64,000 nt of DNA from Tabrizicola flagellatus (GCF_008271465.1 NZ_VMDU01000001.1:310001-374000); one strand, 5' to 3'; positions 7,637-16,710 are shown, counted from the stretch's first letter. A program made the numbers and translations. Notes: a model not told the origin generated them from the letters alone.

Positions 7637-8410
7637 ATGATACTTTCGGGCAAGCGGGCGATCATCACCGGGTCGAACTCGGGGATCGGGCTGGGCGTGG
7701 CCGAGGCACTGGCGGCGGCGGGCGCCGAGGTGATTCTCAACAGCTTCACCGACCGGCCCGAGGATCACGATCTCGCGCGCGATCTGGGGGCGCGGCACGG
7801 GGTGGCGGCGCGCTACATTCCGGCCGACATGTCGAAGGGCGCCGAGTGCCGGTCCCTGATCGAGAAGGCCGGCGGCTGCGACATCCTGGTGAACAACGCG
7901 GGCATCCAGTTCGTCTCGCCCATAGACGAGTTCCCGGTCGAGAAATGGGACGCGATCCTGGCGATCAACCTCAGTTCCACCTTCCACACCACGGCGGCGG
8001 CGCTGCCGGGGATGCGGGCCAAGGGCTGGGGGCGGATCGTCAACGTGGCAAGCGCGCACGGCCTGACCGCCAGTCCCTTCAAGTCGGCCTATGTCGCGGC
8101 CAAGCACGGCATCGTCGGCCTGACCAAGACCGTAGCGCTCGAGACGGCGGGGCAGGGGATCACCTGCAATGCGATCTGTCCGGGATACGTCCTGACACCG
8201 TTGGTCGAGGCCCAGATCCCCGAGCAGATGAAGGTGCACAAGATGGACCGCGAGACGGTGATCCGCGAGGTGATGCTGCTGCGCCAGCCCTCGCGCCAGT
8301 TCGCCACGGTCGAACAGATCGGCGGCACGGCAGTCTATCTGTGCAGCCCGGCGGCAGACCAGGTGACGGGGACGACGATCAGCGTCGATGGCGGGTGGAC
8401 GGCGTTGTGA
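7637..8410 (+). CDS. bdhA: D-3-hydroxybutyrate dehydrogenase (SDR family)
   Basis: A 257-residue short-chain dehydrogenase that interconverts 3-hydroxybutyrate and acetoacetate with NAD, a step of PHB breakdown in the cytoplasm. Seen: cofactor motif TGSNSGIG (residues 11-18), NNAG (87-89 region), catalytic Ser139, Tyr152 and Lys156 (YVAAK), and the C-terminal segment SVDGGWTAL. The stretch ASAHGLTASPFKSAYVAAKH and the long loop LVEAQIPEQMKVHKM match characterised hydroxybutyrate dehydrogenases. GGAGG stands 6 bases before the ATG. The patatin gene follows on the same strand after two palindromes. Confidence 0.88.
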   Translation: MILSGKRAIITGSNSGIGLGVAEALAAAGAEVILNSFTDRPEDHDLARDLGARHGVAARYIPADMSKGAECRSLIEKAGGCDILVNNAGIQFVSPIDEFPVEKWDAILAINLSSTFHTTAAALPGMRAKGWGRIVNVASAHGLTASPFKSAYVAAKHGIVGLTKTVALETAGQGITCNAICPGYVLTPLVEAQIPEQMKVHKMDRETVIREVMLLRQPSRQFATVEQIGGTAVYLCSPAADQVTGTTISVDGGWTAL

Positions 8411-8419
8411 CGGGCCAGT

Positions 8420-8433
8420 ATCCTTCGAAGGAT
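8420..8433. repeat. Palindrome ATCCTTCGAAGGAT
   Basis: A 14-base perfect palindrome 10 bases after the dehydrogenase stop. Its core is repeated, longer, in the next palindrome three bases away. Confidence 0.6.
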
Positions 8434-8436
8434 CTT

Positions 8437-8460
8437 GCAAATCCTTTCGAAAGGATTTGC
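8437..8460. repeat. 24-base perfect palindrome (second of a tandem pair)
   Basis: Arms GCAAATCCTTTC and GAAAGGATTTGC meet with no loop. The inner ATCCTTTCGAAAGGAT is a slightly longer version of the first palindrome. The pair fills most of the gap between the dehydrogenase and the patatin gene. It could be a transcription attenuator, an RNA-processing site or a mobile palindrome unit. Confidence 0.65.
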
Positions 8461-8471
8461 GGGGCCCGGAC

Positions 8472-9485
8472 GTGAGGCGGGTCAGCCTGGCCTTGCAGGG
8501 TGGTGGGGCGCATGGCGCGTTCACCTGGGGCGTGCTCGACCGGCTTCTGGAAGAGGAAGAGCTTGAGATCGCCGGCATCTCGGGCACCTCGGCCGGCGCG
8601 CTGAACGGTGCGGCGTTGAAGGCCGGGCTGATCGCCGGCGGCAGGGGAGCGGCGCGCAAGCGGCTTGACCGGCTCTGGACCCATGTCGGCGAGATCGGCG
8701 ATTTCCGCATGCTGCCCTGGATCGCACCCTTCCTGCCCGCGATCCGCTTCTGGCAGACGGCCAGCGCGGCCGTCCTGCCGTTCTCGCCCCAGGGCATCGC
8801 GGCGCAGCTCTATTCGCCCTACGTTTTCGGCTCCACCTGGACCAATCCGCTGGAACCGGCCGTCCGCGACCTCGATTTCACCCAGGTCTGCGCCATGGCG
8901 GGGCCGAAACTGTTCATCAGCGCGACGAACGTTCGGACCGGCAGGATCAGGATCTTCACCGGGCAGGACATCAGCCCCGAGGCGATCCTGGCTTCGGCCT
9001 GCCTGCCTACCGTGTTCCAGACCGTCGAGATCGGCGGCGAGGCCTACTGGGACGGCGGCTATTCCGGAAACCCCGCGCTCTTCCCGCTCTACGAGCCGGA
9101 CCTGCCCGACGACATCATCGTCGTCTCGATAAACCCCTTGCGCCGCGAGGATGTGCCCGAGACCCCGCTCGACATCCAGAACCGGATCAACGAGATCAGT
9201 TTCAACTCCAGCCTGCTTGGCGAGCTGCGCGCAATCAGGTTCGTGCGCCGGCTGATCGAGGAGGGCCGGATGGAGCGCGGGCGGATGAAGGCGGTCAACC
9301 TCCACCTGATCGCCGACGATGACCTGATGAACACGCTCTCGGTCGATTCAAAGCTGGCGCCAACGCCCCGGCTGCTGGCGCGGCTGAAGGAGGCCGGGCG
9401 GGCGGCGGCGGAACGCTTCCTGGCCGAGGGCGGCCCCAAGATCGGCCTCGAGGGCAGCGCCGACCTCAAGGGGCTGCTCGGCTAG
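8472..9485 (+). CDS. Patatin-like phospholipase
   Basis: A 337-residue patatin-domain hydrolase starting at GTG 8472 (VRRVSLALQGGGAHGAF). It has the oxyanion-hole motif GGGAHGAF, the nucleophile elbow GTSAG with Ser40, and the catalytic Asp194 in WDGGYSGNP, a complete Ser-Asp dyad. In PHB-producing alphaproteobacteria such proteins are often annotated near 3-hydroxybutyrate dehydrogenase, but a direct role in PHB is inference. An upstream GTG extension at 8388 would run through the palindromes and is rejected. The stop shares a CTAG with the convergent DUF502 gene. Confidence 0.9.
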   Translation: MRRVSLALQGGGAHGAFTWGVLDRLLEEEELEIAGISGTSAGALNGAALKAGLIAGGRGAARKRLDRLWTHVGEIGDFRMLPWIAPFLPAIRFWQTASAAVLPFSPQGIAAQLYSPYVFGSTWTNPLEPAVRDLDFTQVCAMAGPKLFISATNVRTGRIRIFTGQDISPEAILASACLPTVFQTVEIGGEAYWDGGYSGNPALFPLYEPDLPDDIIVVSINPLRREDVPETPLDIQNRINEISFNSSLLGELRAIRFVRRLIEEGRMERGRMKAVNLHLIADDDLMNTLSVDSKLAPTPRLLARLKEAGRAAAERFLAEGGPKIGLEGSADLKGLLG

Positions 9486-10165
9486 GCCTGAAGATCCTTC
9501 GGCAGCGGGTAGACCAGCCCGCCCGAGACGATCAGCTTGGCCGCATCGTCAACGCCCATGTCCATCACGATCAGGTCCTTGGTCGGCACGAACAGGAGCA
9601 TCCCGCTGGTGAAGGGTGTCAGGCCGACGAAGACGGCCGAAATGTCCGGCCCCATGGCCGCCAGGCGTTCGGCCAGTTCGCCCTTGGGACGGGTGGACAT
9701 GAAGCCGAGCGCCCAGGATCCGGGGCGCGGAAACTCGACGAGGACGACCTTGTCGAAACTCTTTTCCTTCTTGTTGAAGAAGGTCTCGGCCACCTGTTTC
9801 AACGCGCTGTAGATCGAGCGCACGATCGGCATCCGGTCCACCAGATCCTCGCCCGAGCGGATGACGGTCCTGCCGATCAGGCCCTTGGCCAGCCAGCCGA
9901 TGATGATGGTCACGACCAGAAAGACCAGGACGCCGACACCGCGGACCGGGAATTCGTAGTCCGGCCCGAACCAGCGGCCCATCACCGCATCGGGCTGCCA
10001 GTAGGCCGGGATAAGGGGCAGGATCCAGCCGTCGATCCAGCCGATCACGGACCAGACGAAATAGATCGTCAGCCCGATCGGCAGCACCACGACAAGACCC
10101 GTCAGGAAGCTGGCACGCAGACCTGCAAGAAAGCCGCGGCGGTGTGGCGTGGTCGGTTCGGTCAC
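9482..10165 (-). CDS. DUF502 family membrane protein
   Basis: A 227-residue protein with two transmembrane segments near the N-terminus (TGLVVVLPIGLTIYFVWSVI and a second at GVGVLVFLVVTIIIGWLA) and a conserved soluble part with MPIVRSIYSALKQVAETF and FVPTTK-like FVPTKDLIVMDMGVDDA. This matches DUF502, a widespread family of unknown function. It converges with the patatin gene, overlapping by four bases. Confidence 0.9.
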   Translation of the reverse strand: MTEPTTPHRRGFLAGLRASFLTGLVVVLPIGLTIYFVWSVIGWIDGWILPLIPAYWQPDAVMGRWFGPDYEFPVRGVGVLVFLVVTIIIGWLAKGLIGRTVIRSGEDLVDRMPIVRSIYSALKQVAETFFNKKEKSFDKVVLVEFPRPGSWALGFMSTRPKGELAERLAAMGPDISAVFVGLTPFTSGMLLFVPTKDLIVMDMGVDDAAKLIVSGGLVYPLPKDLQA

Positions 10166-10244
10166 GGACGGGTCCCCTTCGCCGCCTATCTAGGGGTTCG
10201 GCCTTGCGCTGCGCAATGGCGCGAACGTCTGCGACATGCGATTT

Positions 10245-11159
10245 TCAGCGCGGCGCGGCCAGTTCCAGTGCAATCGCCGCAGCGAGGCGGGCATTGTTCA
10301 GGACGAGCGCGATGTTGGCGGTCAGGGACCGGCCCTCGGTCAGTTCGAAAATCCGTTGCAGCAGGAAGGGCGTCACCGCCTTGGCGGCGATGCCCTGCGC
10401 CTCGGCCTCGGCCAGGGCCGCCTCGATATGGGGCATGATCTCGGCGCGGGGGATCTCGGCCTCGGCCGGGATCGGGTTGGCGACCAGCTGACCGCCCGGC
10501 AGGCCGAGGCACGCGCGCATCCGGTGCGCGGCGGCGATGTCGGCCGCGCTGTCCATGCGCAGTGGCGCCTTCAGCCCCGAGGCCCGCGACCAGAAGGCGG
10601 GGAAGTCGTCCTGGCCATGGGCAATCACCGGGACACCCAGCGTCTCCAGCACTTCCAGCGTCTTGGGCAGGTCCAGGATCGCCTTCGCCCCGGCCGCGAC
10701 CACGGTAACCGGGGTTTCCGCCAGTTCGCGAAGGTCGGCCGAGATGTCAAAGCTGGTCTCGGCCCCGCGATGGACGCCGCCGATTCCTCCGGTGGCAAAC
10801 ACGCCGATCCCGGCCAGGTGGGCGCAGATCATCGTGGCCGCAACCGTGGTGGCCCCTGTGCCGCCCGTAGCGAGACAGGCCGCAAGATCCGCGCGCGACA
10901 GCTTCGCCACGCCCTGCGCCCGCCCCAGCGCGTCAAGCTCGCTGTCGGTCAGGCCGACATGGATCTGCCGGTCGATGATCGCGATGGTGGCCGGCACCGC
11001 GCCATGGGCACGCACCTCGGCCTCCACCCGCCGTGCCGTTTCCACGTTCTGCGGGAATGGCATGCCGTGGGTGATGATCGTGCTTTCCAGCGCGACAATC
11101 GCGGCCCCATTGGCGCGCGCCTCGGCGACTTCGGGGGATAGGGTCAGGGGCAAAGTCAT
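10245..11159 (-). CDS. psuG: Pseudouridine-5'-phosphate glycosidase
   Basis: A 304-residue enzyme that splits pseudouridine 5'-phosphate into uracil and ribose 5-phosphate. Family hallmarks are ALESTIITHGMPFPQN, LSRADLA, the glycine-rich TGGIGGVHRGAETSFDIS, and AHGQDDFPAFWSRASG. The ATG overlaps the stop of the kinase gene upstream (ATGA), so both are translated together. With the PfkB kinase this gives a complete two-step pseudouridine degradation route; no transporter gene lies beside it. Confidence 0.95.
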   Translation of the reverse strand: MTLPLTLSPEVAEARANGAAIVALESTIITHGMPFPQNVETARRVEAEVRAHGAVPATIAIIDRQIHVGLTDSELDALGRAQGVAKLSRADLAACLATGGTGATTVAATMICAHLAGIGVFATGGIGGVHRGAETSFDISADLRELAETPVTVVAAGAKAILDLPKTLEVLETLGVPVIAHGQDDFPAFWSRASGLKAPLRMDSAADIAAAHRMRACLGLPGGQLVANPIPAEAEIPRAEIMPHIEAALAEAEAQGIAAKAVTPFLLQRIFELTEGRSLTANIALVLNNARLAAAIALELAAPR

Positions 11160-12046
11160 GAGCCGATGTCTCCGGATACATAGATTGCGGCGGCGCGCAG
11201 GGCTTCGTCCAGCGCCTCTTGCCGGGTCGCGCCGCGGCGTTCGGCGACCAGATGCGCGGCCATGAATGTGTCGCCCGCGCCGGTGACCCGCGTCACCAGC
11301 ACCTGCGGCGGCTGGCCCGCGATCACGCCCGCGCCGCGCCGCCCCTCGGCCGCCGGACGCCCGCCGTCCGTCACCAGCACCCGGTTCGCCCCGCGCGCCA
11401 GCAGCGCGCCCGCCGCCTCGGCGGCGCTGGCATGGTCGGTGCGGGCCAGGATGTTGGCCTCTTCGAGGTTCACATAAAGCGTGGCCGAGGGATGCGTCAG
11501 CAGCGGCAGGAGCCGCCCCGCCTTGCCGGGCGAGGCCGGCGCGACCCGCAGGTCGGCCCGCGCGAACAGCGGCGAGGCGGCGATCTCGGCCAGCAGCGCC
11601 TCGGTCAGGTTGCCGTCCAGCGCGATGGGGCCGGGCCAGGGCGCCTCTGCCGAGCCTAGCCGCCCGTCCGCCAGCGGGCGCAGGATCTTTTCGCCTGCGG
11701 CCTCCAGCGAATGGGCGTCGGCAATGGCCGCGATCAGCCCGTTCGCGCCCTCGATGGCCATGTAGCGGTCCGTCGGCAGGTCCTCCGAGCGATAGACCGT
11801 CTCCGTCACCAGCCCCAGCCGGTCGCAGGCCGCCACCAGCTCGTCGCCCTCGGCATCGCGGCCGATGGCGGTGAGCAGGGCAGGCGTCAGGCCGAACCGG
11901 CGCAGCGTCATGGCGATGTTCATCGCCACCCCGCCGGGCAGCCGGGTGATCCGCCCCGGCACGTCCGACCCCAGCCGCATCGCGGTGGGCGAGCGGCCGA
12001 TGACATCCCACAGGACCGAACCGATGCAGAGGATATCCGGTGTCAT
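11156..12046 (-). CDS. psuK: PfkB-family sugar kinase, probable pseudouridine kinase
   Basis: A 296-residue ribokinase-like protein. It opens ILCIGSVLWDVIGRSPTAM, has the N-terminal GGVAMNIAMTLRRFG motif (PfkB signature 1) and the anion-hole motif VTGAGDTFMAAH with the catalytic Asp. Its position directly before psuG with a 4-base overlap indicates that the substrate is pseudouridine, phosphorylated at the 5' position. On sequence alone other nucleoside or sugar substrates cannot be excluded. Confidence 0.88.
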   Translation of the reverse strand: MTPDILCIGSVLWDVIGRSPTAMRLGSDVPGRITRLPGGVAMNIAMTLRRFGLTPALLTAIGRDAEGDELVAACDRLGLVTETVYRSEDLPTDRYMAIEGANGLIAAIADAHSLEAAGEKILRPLADGRLGSAEAPWPGPIALDGNLTEALLAEIAASPLFARADLRVAPASPGKAGRLLPLLTHPSATLYVNLEEANILARTDHASAAEAAGALLARGANRVLVTDGGRPAAEGRRGAGVIAGQPPQVLVTRVTGAGDTFMAAHLVAERRGATRQEALDEALRAAAIYVSGDIGS

Positions 12047-12115
12047 GGCGCCTCAATCGCCGAAAGCCTCCGCCGGTGCAAGGCGTCATCCGGGGCAGGG
12101 GGCAGGGCAGGGGAC

Positions 12116-12144
12116 TTGCATCCGCGCCCGCACCCGTCTATACG
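12116..12144 (+). promoter_or_regulatory. Probable sigma-70 promoter of rpsB-tsf
   Basis: TTGCAT (12116-12121) and TATACG (12139-12144) with a 17-base spacer. Transcription would start near 12151 and leave a leader of about 110 bases before rpsB, which could hold an S2-binding autoregulatory structure as in other bacteria. Confidence 0.6.
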
Positions 12145-12262
12145 GGCGCCACTTCACAGGCGTCGTCGGGGCCGATGCGGGGAGAAATCCCGTGCGGTCC
12201 ACCGGTTGCCCCGCAAGGGGTGAAGACGGCGGCGCCGAGGTTCAAACCGGAAAGGATAAGGC

Positions 12263-13033
12263 ATGGCTCTTCCCGAGTTCACCATGCGTCAGCTGCTGGA
12301 AGCTGGCGTTCACTACGGCCACCAGACCGCGCGCTGGAACCCCCGCATGGGCGAGTTCATCTATGGCGAGCGCAACGGCATCCACATCATCGACCTGACC
12401 CAGACCGTGCCCATGCTGGACGCGGCGCTGAAGGTCGTGCGCGACACCGTGGCCAAGGGCGGCCGCATCCTCTTCGTCGGCACCAAGCGCCAGGCCCAGA
12501 AGCCGATCGCCGAGGCCGCCGAGAAATGCGCGCAGTATTACATGAACCACCGCTGGCTGGGCGGTACGCTGACCAACTGGAAGACCGTCTCGCAGTCGAT
12601 CCAGCGCCTGAAGCACCTGGACGAGGTCCTGGGCGCGGGCGGCGAGGGGCTGACCAAGAAGGAACGCCTCGGCATGGAGCGTGACCAGGCCAAGCTCCAG
12701 GCCAGCCTCGGCGGGATCCGCGAGATGGGCGGCATTCCGGATCTCCTTTTCATCATCGACGTGGGCAAGGAAGACCTGGCCGTGCAGGAGGCCCAGAAGC
12801 TGGGCATCCCGGTCGTGGCGGTGGTCGATACCAACTGCTCGCCCAAGGGCGTGGATTATGTGATCCCCGGCAACGACGATGCGGCCCGCGCCATTGCGCT
12901 CTACTGCGACCTGGTGGCCCGTGCGGCGCTCGACGGCATGTCGGCCCAGATGGGTGCGGCCGGTGTCGATCTCGGCGCGCTCGAGGCCGCTCCGGAAGAG
13001 GAAGCGGTTGCCGAGGCCGAAGCCGAGGCCTGA
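12263..13033 (+). CDS. rpsB: 30S ribosomal protein S2
   Basis: A 256-residue S2 protein. Seen: [22 protein letters not shown] at the N-terminus (the family-defining segment), [37 protein letters not shown] and [17 protein letters not shown]. The acidic C-terminal tail ([12 protein letters not shown]) is typical of alphaproteobacterial S2. Ribosome-binding sequence GGAAAGGATAAGGC precedes the ATG. It is followed by tsf after 74 bp, the usual rpsB-tsf arrangement. Confidence 0.98.
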   Translation: MALPEFTMRQLLEAGVHYGHQTARWNPRMGEFIYGERNGIHIIDLTQTVPMLDAALKVVRDTVAKGGRILFVGTKRQAQKPIAEAAEKCAQYYMNHRWLGGTLTNWKTVSQSIQRLKHLDEVLGAGGEGLTKKERLGMERDQAKLQASLGGIREMGGIPDLLFIIDVGKEDLAVQEAQKLGIPVVAVVDTNCSPKGVDYVIPGNDDAARAIALYCDLVARAALDGMSAQMGAAGVDLGALEAAPEEEAVAEAEAEA

Positions 13034-13107
13034 TCGGCCGAACCGTCACATGACTGTCACCCGGCGGGACTACCCGCCGGGGCATGCATTTCCCAAGGAG
13101 TGAACCG

Positions 13108-14016
13108 ATGACTGTCACCGCTCAGATGGTGAAGGAACTGCGCGAATCGACCGGCGCGGGGATGATGGACGCCAAGAAGGCGCTGACCGAGACCAACGGC
13201 GACATGGAAGCCGCGGTGGACTGGCTGCGGACCAAGGGCCTGGCCAAGGCCGCCAAGAAGGCCGACCGCGTGGCGGCCGAGGGCCTGATCGGCGTCGCCG
13301 TCACCGACGGCCGCGGCGTGGCGATCGAGATCAACTCGGAAACCGACTTCGTCGCCAAGAACGAGGACTTCCAGGCCCTCGTCCGCGACGTGGCCAACGT
13401 GGCGCTGACCACCGGCGACTCGGTCGAGGTCGTCAAGGCCGCGCATCTGAACGGCAAGACGGTCGAGACCGTGATCCAGGAAGCCATCGCCCGCATCGGC
13501 GAGAACATGACCTTCCGCCGCCTGCATGTGCTGGAAGGCGACACCGTGGTGTCCTATGTGCACAACGCCGCAGCCGCGGGCATGGGCAAGATCGGCGTCC
13601 TCGTCGCGCTGAAGGGCGACAAGGCCAAGGCGGAAGAGATCGGCAAGCAGTTCGCCATGCATATCGCCGCGACGAACCCGCTGTCGCTCTCCGAGGCTAC
13701 CCTCGACCCGGCCGTGGTGGAGCGCGAGCTTGCCGTGCAGACCGCCAAGGCGCTGGAGGAGAACGCGGCCTCCGCCAAGCCCAAGCCCGAGCAGGTGATC
13801 CACCAGAACATCATCCCGGGCCGGATGAAGAAGTTCCTCGCCGAGAACACGCTTCTGGGCCAGGCCTTCGTGATCAACCCCGACCTGACCGTGGAACAGG
13901 CAGCCAGCGAGGCCGGGGTCGAGATCACCGGCTATGCCCGCGTCGCCGTGGGTGAAGGCATCGAGAAGAAGCAGGAAGACTTTGCCGCCGAAGTGGCCAA
14001 GGCGCTGCAAGGCTGA
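13108..14016 (+). CDS. tsf: Translation elongation factor Ts
   Basis: A 302-residue EF-Ts, the nucleotide exchange factor for EF-Tu. The N-terminal UBA-like part reads [19 protein letters not shown] and is followed by [11 protein letters not shown], both diagnostic; the C-terminal [20 protein letters not shown] closes the family pattern. The start at 13108 has AAGGAG 7 bases before it; an earlier in-frame ATG at 13084 lacks such a site. Cotranscribed with rpsB. Confidence 0.98.
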   Translation: MTVTAQMVKELRESTGAGMMDAKKALTETNGDMEAAVDWLRTKGLAKAAKKADRVAAEGLIGVAVTDGRGVAIEINSETDFVAKNEDFQALVRDVANVALTTGDSVEVVKAAHLNGKTVETVIQEAIARIGENMTFRRLHVLEGDTVVSYVHNAAAAGMGKIGVLVALKGDKAKAEEIGKQFAMHIAATNPLSLSEATLDPAVVERELAVQTAKALEENAASAKPKPEQVIHQNIIPGRMKKFLAENTLLGQAFVINPDLTVEQAASEAGVEITGYARVAVGEGIEKKQEDFAAEVAKALQG

Positions 14017-14040
14017 GTCAATCCTGCAAGGACAGGGCAG

Positions 14041-14070
14041 GGGGCCGGCGCATCGTGCCGGCCCCTTGTG
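14041..14070 (+). terminator. Probable terminator of rpsB-tsf
   Basis: GGGGCCGGC (14041-14049) pairs with GCCGGCCCC (14057-14065) over a 7-base loop, 24 bases after the tsf stop, followed by the weak T-run TTGTG. Confidence 0.65.
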
Positions 14071-14101
14071 ATTCCGGCCGGACAGGCACCCGGAAACGAT
14101 C

Positions 14102-14133
14102 TGCGGCGCGGTTCTGGGGAAAACCGCGCCGCA
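14102..14133. repeat. 12-bp perfect hairpin without U-tract
   Basis: TGCGGCGCGGTT (14102-14113) and AACCGCGCCGCA (14122-14133) around an 8-base loop. There is no T-run on either strand. It could serve as a second stop signal for tsf or for the convergent LuxR gene. Confidence 0.5.
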
Positions 14134-14327
14134 TCGGCTTGCCAGCCCCTTGGGGATAGGGGCGATTGATGGCAAGACGGTTGTCGATCTGTACTTTACG
14201 GGGACAAGCCCGCTCGACGGACCATCACCGCAAGTTGAGCCCGAATCCGCACCGTGATCCGCGCCCCGATACCCTTGGGTTTCACATGACCCAACGTCAG
14301 GCGAGTAAGGAAAACCCTACCTTCACC

Positions 14328-15110
14328 TCAGCGGGCAGCCCGCGCGACATCGGCGGCGCGCTGGAAGATCATGTTCAGCAGCGCGGCCTTGGCGACGGCC
14401 TGCGCCGTGGTCTCCACCGCCAGCGCCTCGCGGGCCAGGCGCAGGTGCTTTTCGACCATAGCCGGGCTGACCTCCATCAACAGCGCCACGTCCTGCGTCG
14501 TCTTGCCGTCCGCCACCCATTCCAGTGCCTCGCGCTGGCGCGGGCTGAGTGCGCGATGCCGGGAGAGCTGGGGCAGGTGCACGATTGTGAGATGCATCAT
14601 GTTGGCCACGGCGAGGATTTCCTCGCGGCGCGAAGCAAAGATCGCCTCTACCTCCTGCGGGCCGATACCGGGATCGGCGATCAGGCCCATGGCGCCCTTC
14701 GACCGTGACAGCACCTCGGGAAAGCTGACCGATATCCCGGCAACGATCCCCATCTCGATGTTCTGCCGAACTGCCTCGGCTTCCTGTGGCGACAGCCTGC
14801 CCGCCTCGTAGGCCTCGCGCACCCAGGACCAGGTGCAGATCCCCGAATTGGTCTCGGCCCAGCGGAACACCGGGGTCTTGGCGTAGAACCCGCCCTGGAA
14901 GTAGCGCTTGACGTAGTCTGCGTCGCAGGTGGACAGGAACAGTGCATCGTCCGGATCGCCGATGGTCGTCTGGTGCTTGAAGCGGGTAAAACCGTAGTTG
15001 ACCCGCCCGAAGCCCAAACCGGCGAAATGGGCCGTGGCGAGGTCCCAGGCATCGTCGATCCGCGACGAGGCGGCAATCCGGTTCAGCAGCGGCAGGATGG
15101 TATCAGTCAT
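14328..15110 (-). CDS. LuxR-family regulator with autoinducer-binding domain (solo)
   Basis: A 260-residue regulator. The N-terminal 170 residues fit the autoinducer-binding fold (FKHQTTIGDPDDALFLSTC, YVKRYFQGGFYAKTPVFRWA, AMGLIADPGI). The C-terminal part is a LuxR helix-turn-helix: LSPRQREALEWVADGKTTQDVA then EVSPAMVEKHLRLAREAL. Start at 15110 (MTDTILPLLNRIAAS) chosen over an upstream extension because similar proteins begin here. No luxI synthase lies nearby, so it is a LuxR solo that may sense a signal made elsewhere. Target genes are unknown; the promoter region lies in 15111-15296. Confidence 0.88.
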   Translation of the reverse strand: MTDTILPLLNRIAASSRIDDAWDLATAHFAGLGFGRVNYGFTRFKHQTTIGDPDDALFLSTCDADYVKRYFQGGFYAKTPVFRWAETNSGICTWSWVREAYEAGRLSPQEAEAVRQNIEMGIVAGISVSFPEVLSRSKGAMGLIADPGIGPQEVEAIFASRREEILAVANMMHLTIVHLPQLSRHRALSPRQREALEWVADGKTTQDVALLMEVSPAMVEKHLRLAREALAVETTAQAVAKAALLNMIFQRAADVARAAR

Positions 15111-15296
15111 TGCGGTCGTTCCTTGTCCCTGGGTGCCGCCCGCGATCGCTTGACGCTGCGGCACTGGTGACTTGGACGCCTGATACGGCAGATTTCCTTG
15201 GCTTGTCGAGTGAATGCCCCGTCAGTCCGGCGTCAAATCGACCAAAGGGCCGGTCCGGCCATCGGCCAGGACCTCAGGAGGGGCAGGGGCGCCCCG

Positions 15297-15986
15297 TCAC
15301 CGCAGGCCGGTTTCCGCGGCGGCCCGGATTGCGCGAATGTTGGCGCCATAGGCGGCCGGCGCCTCCGGCGTGCCGCCCTTGAACACCGCCGCGCCGGCCA
15401 CCAGCACGTCGGCCCCGGCCCGCGTGACCAGCGGCGCGGTGGTGGCAGAAATACCGCCATCGACCTCGAGATGCACCGGCCGGTCGCCGATCATCTGCCG
15501 CAGCCTGGCAATCTTGGCCAGCTGGGTCTCGATGAATCCCTGGCCGCCGAAGCCCGGGTTCACCGTCATCACGCAGACCAGCCCGACCAGATCCAGAAGC
15601 TCGGCGACAGCCTCGACCGGAGTGCCAGGGTTAATCGCAACACCCGGTCTTTTTCCCAATGCGGCAATGGCTTGCAGCGTTCTGTGAATGTGGGGGCCGG
15701 CCTCGACATGCACCGTGATGTTGTCGGCACCGGCCTTGGCATAGGCCTCCAGGTAAGGATCGACCGGCGAAATCATGAGATGGACATCCATCACGCCCCG
15801 GATATGCGGGCGCAATGCCGCACACATCGCCGGACCGAATGTCAGGTTCGGGACGAAGTGGCCGTCCATCACGTCCACATGCACCCAGTCAGCGCCTTCC
15901 GCCTCGACGGCGCGACATTCGGCTCCGAAACTGGCGAAATCGGCGGCCAGAATCGAGGGGGCAATCTTGATCGATCGGTCGAACAT
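15297..15986 (-). CDS. rpe: Ribulose-phosphate 3-epimerase
   Basis: A 229-residue TIM-barrel enzyme that interconverts ribulose 5-phosphate and xylulose 5-phosphate (pentose phosphate and Calvin cycles). Signature parts: KIAPSILAADFASFG, HVDVMDGHFVPNLTFGP, MDVHLMI, VMTVNPGFGGQGFI and EVDGGISATTAPL, holding the metal-binding His/Asp residues. The 175-bp region upstream is unusually A/T-rich around 16055-16085 and probably contains its promoter. Confidence 0.97.
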   Translation of the reverse strand: MFDRSIKIAPSILAADFASFGAECRAVEAEGADWVHVDVMDGHFVPNLTFGPAMCAALRPHIRGVMDVHLMISPVDPYLEAYAKAGADNITVHVEAGPHIHRTLQAIAALGKRPGVAINPGTPVEAVAELLDLVGLVCVMTVNPGFGGQGFIETQLAKIARLRQMIGDRPVHLEVDGGISATTAPLVTRAGADVLVAGAAVFKGGTPEAPAAYGANIRAIRAAAETGLR

Positions 15987-16117
15987 CTGTCAGGGCTCCT
16001 TGCGCGTGCCGGCCTCATATCCCGGAGCGCGCAGTCTTTCCAGTATCCGGGGACATTACATAATATTGATTACACGATAATCTGACCAGCCGGTCCGGGC
16101 TCTGCCCCGCAAAAGAA

Positions 16118-16144
16118 AACGGCCCGGTCAGTGACCGGACCGTT
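16118..16144 (-). terminator. Intrinsic terminator of ndk
   Basis: Arms AACGG-C-CCGGTCA and TGACCGG-A-CCGTT (one mismatch) with a one-base loop. Read on the minus strand the hairpin is followed by TTTTCTTTTG. It starts 18 bases after the ndk stop. Confidence 0.85.
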
Positions 16145-16162
16145 CCGCAATGCCGTCCGAAC

Positions 16163-16585
16163 TCAGCCGACGAGTTCGAGGCCCGAGAAGAAGAACGCGA
16201 TCTCGCGCGCGGCCGAAGCTTCGCTGTCCGAGCCGTGGACCGAGTTCTCGCCCTTGGACAGTGCGAATTCCTTGCGGATCGTGCCGTCCGCGGCCTGGGC
16301 CGGATCGGTCGCGCCCATGACCTCGCGGTTCTTCAGGATGGCGTTCTCGCCTTCCAGTACCTGCACCACGACCGGCTCCGAGGCCATGAAGGCGCAGAGC
16401 TCGCCGTAGAACGGGCGTTCCTTGTGCTCGGCATAGAACTGGCCGGCCTGGGCGGGCGTCAGGTGGATGCGCTTCGAGGCGACGACGCGCAGGCCCGCCT
16501 CCTCGAACTTGGCAATGATCTTGCCGGTCAGGTTGCGCTTGGTCGCGTCAGGCTTGATGATCGACAGGGTCCGTTCAATGGCCAT
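16163..16585 (-). CDS. ndk: Nucleoside diphosphate kinase
   Basis: A 140-residue Ndk, the standard length. It equalises NTP/dNTP pools through a phospho-histidine. Seen: [20 protein letters not shown], the substrate loop, and the active-site segment NSVHGSDS with His117. The start is MAIERTL at 16585, preceded by GGAGAG; four extra residues from an upstream in-frame codon are unlikely. A clear terminator follows. Confidence 0.98.
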   Translation of the reverse strand: MAIERTLSIIKPDATKRNLTGKIIAKFEEAGLRVVASKRIHLTPAQAGQFYAEHKERPFYGELCAFMASEPVVVQVLEGENAILKNREVMGATDPAQAADGTIRKEFALSKGENSVHGSDSEASAAREIAFFFSGLELVG

Positions 16586-16710
16586 CGGGCTCTCCATGGG
16601 TTGCGGCGCCGGGCGCCGGAATGGGACGCGCGGCTGCTACCATGCCAAAGCCCCGTTGAAAAGGTGCGCCGGCATTGACGCGACGCCCGGCATGAGGCAC
16701 TCCGCACCCC

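Larger units (their letters stand above)
14017..14327. other. Gene-free gap with two hairpins between tsf and the LuxR gene
   Basis: About 310 bases without a convincing gene. It holds the tsf terminator hairpin (14041-14065) and a second 12-bp perfect stem at 14102-14133 described separately. The rest (14140-14320) shows no clear promoter, repeat or RNA gene to my eye; it faces the 3' end of the LuxR-type gene. Confidence 0.6.

Noticed and set aside
12239-12252. GGTTCAAACC-like sequence as a tRNA T-arm before rpsB
   Set aside because: No acceptor stem, anticodon arm or CCA context around it.
14166-14708. Possible plus-strand gene in the tsf-luxR gap
   Set aside because: Most of the frame is antisense to the LuxR gene; the part in the gap has no ribosome-binding site or recognisable sequence.
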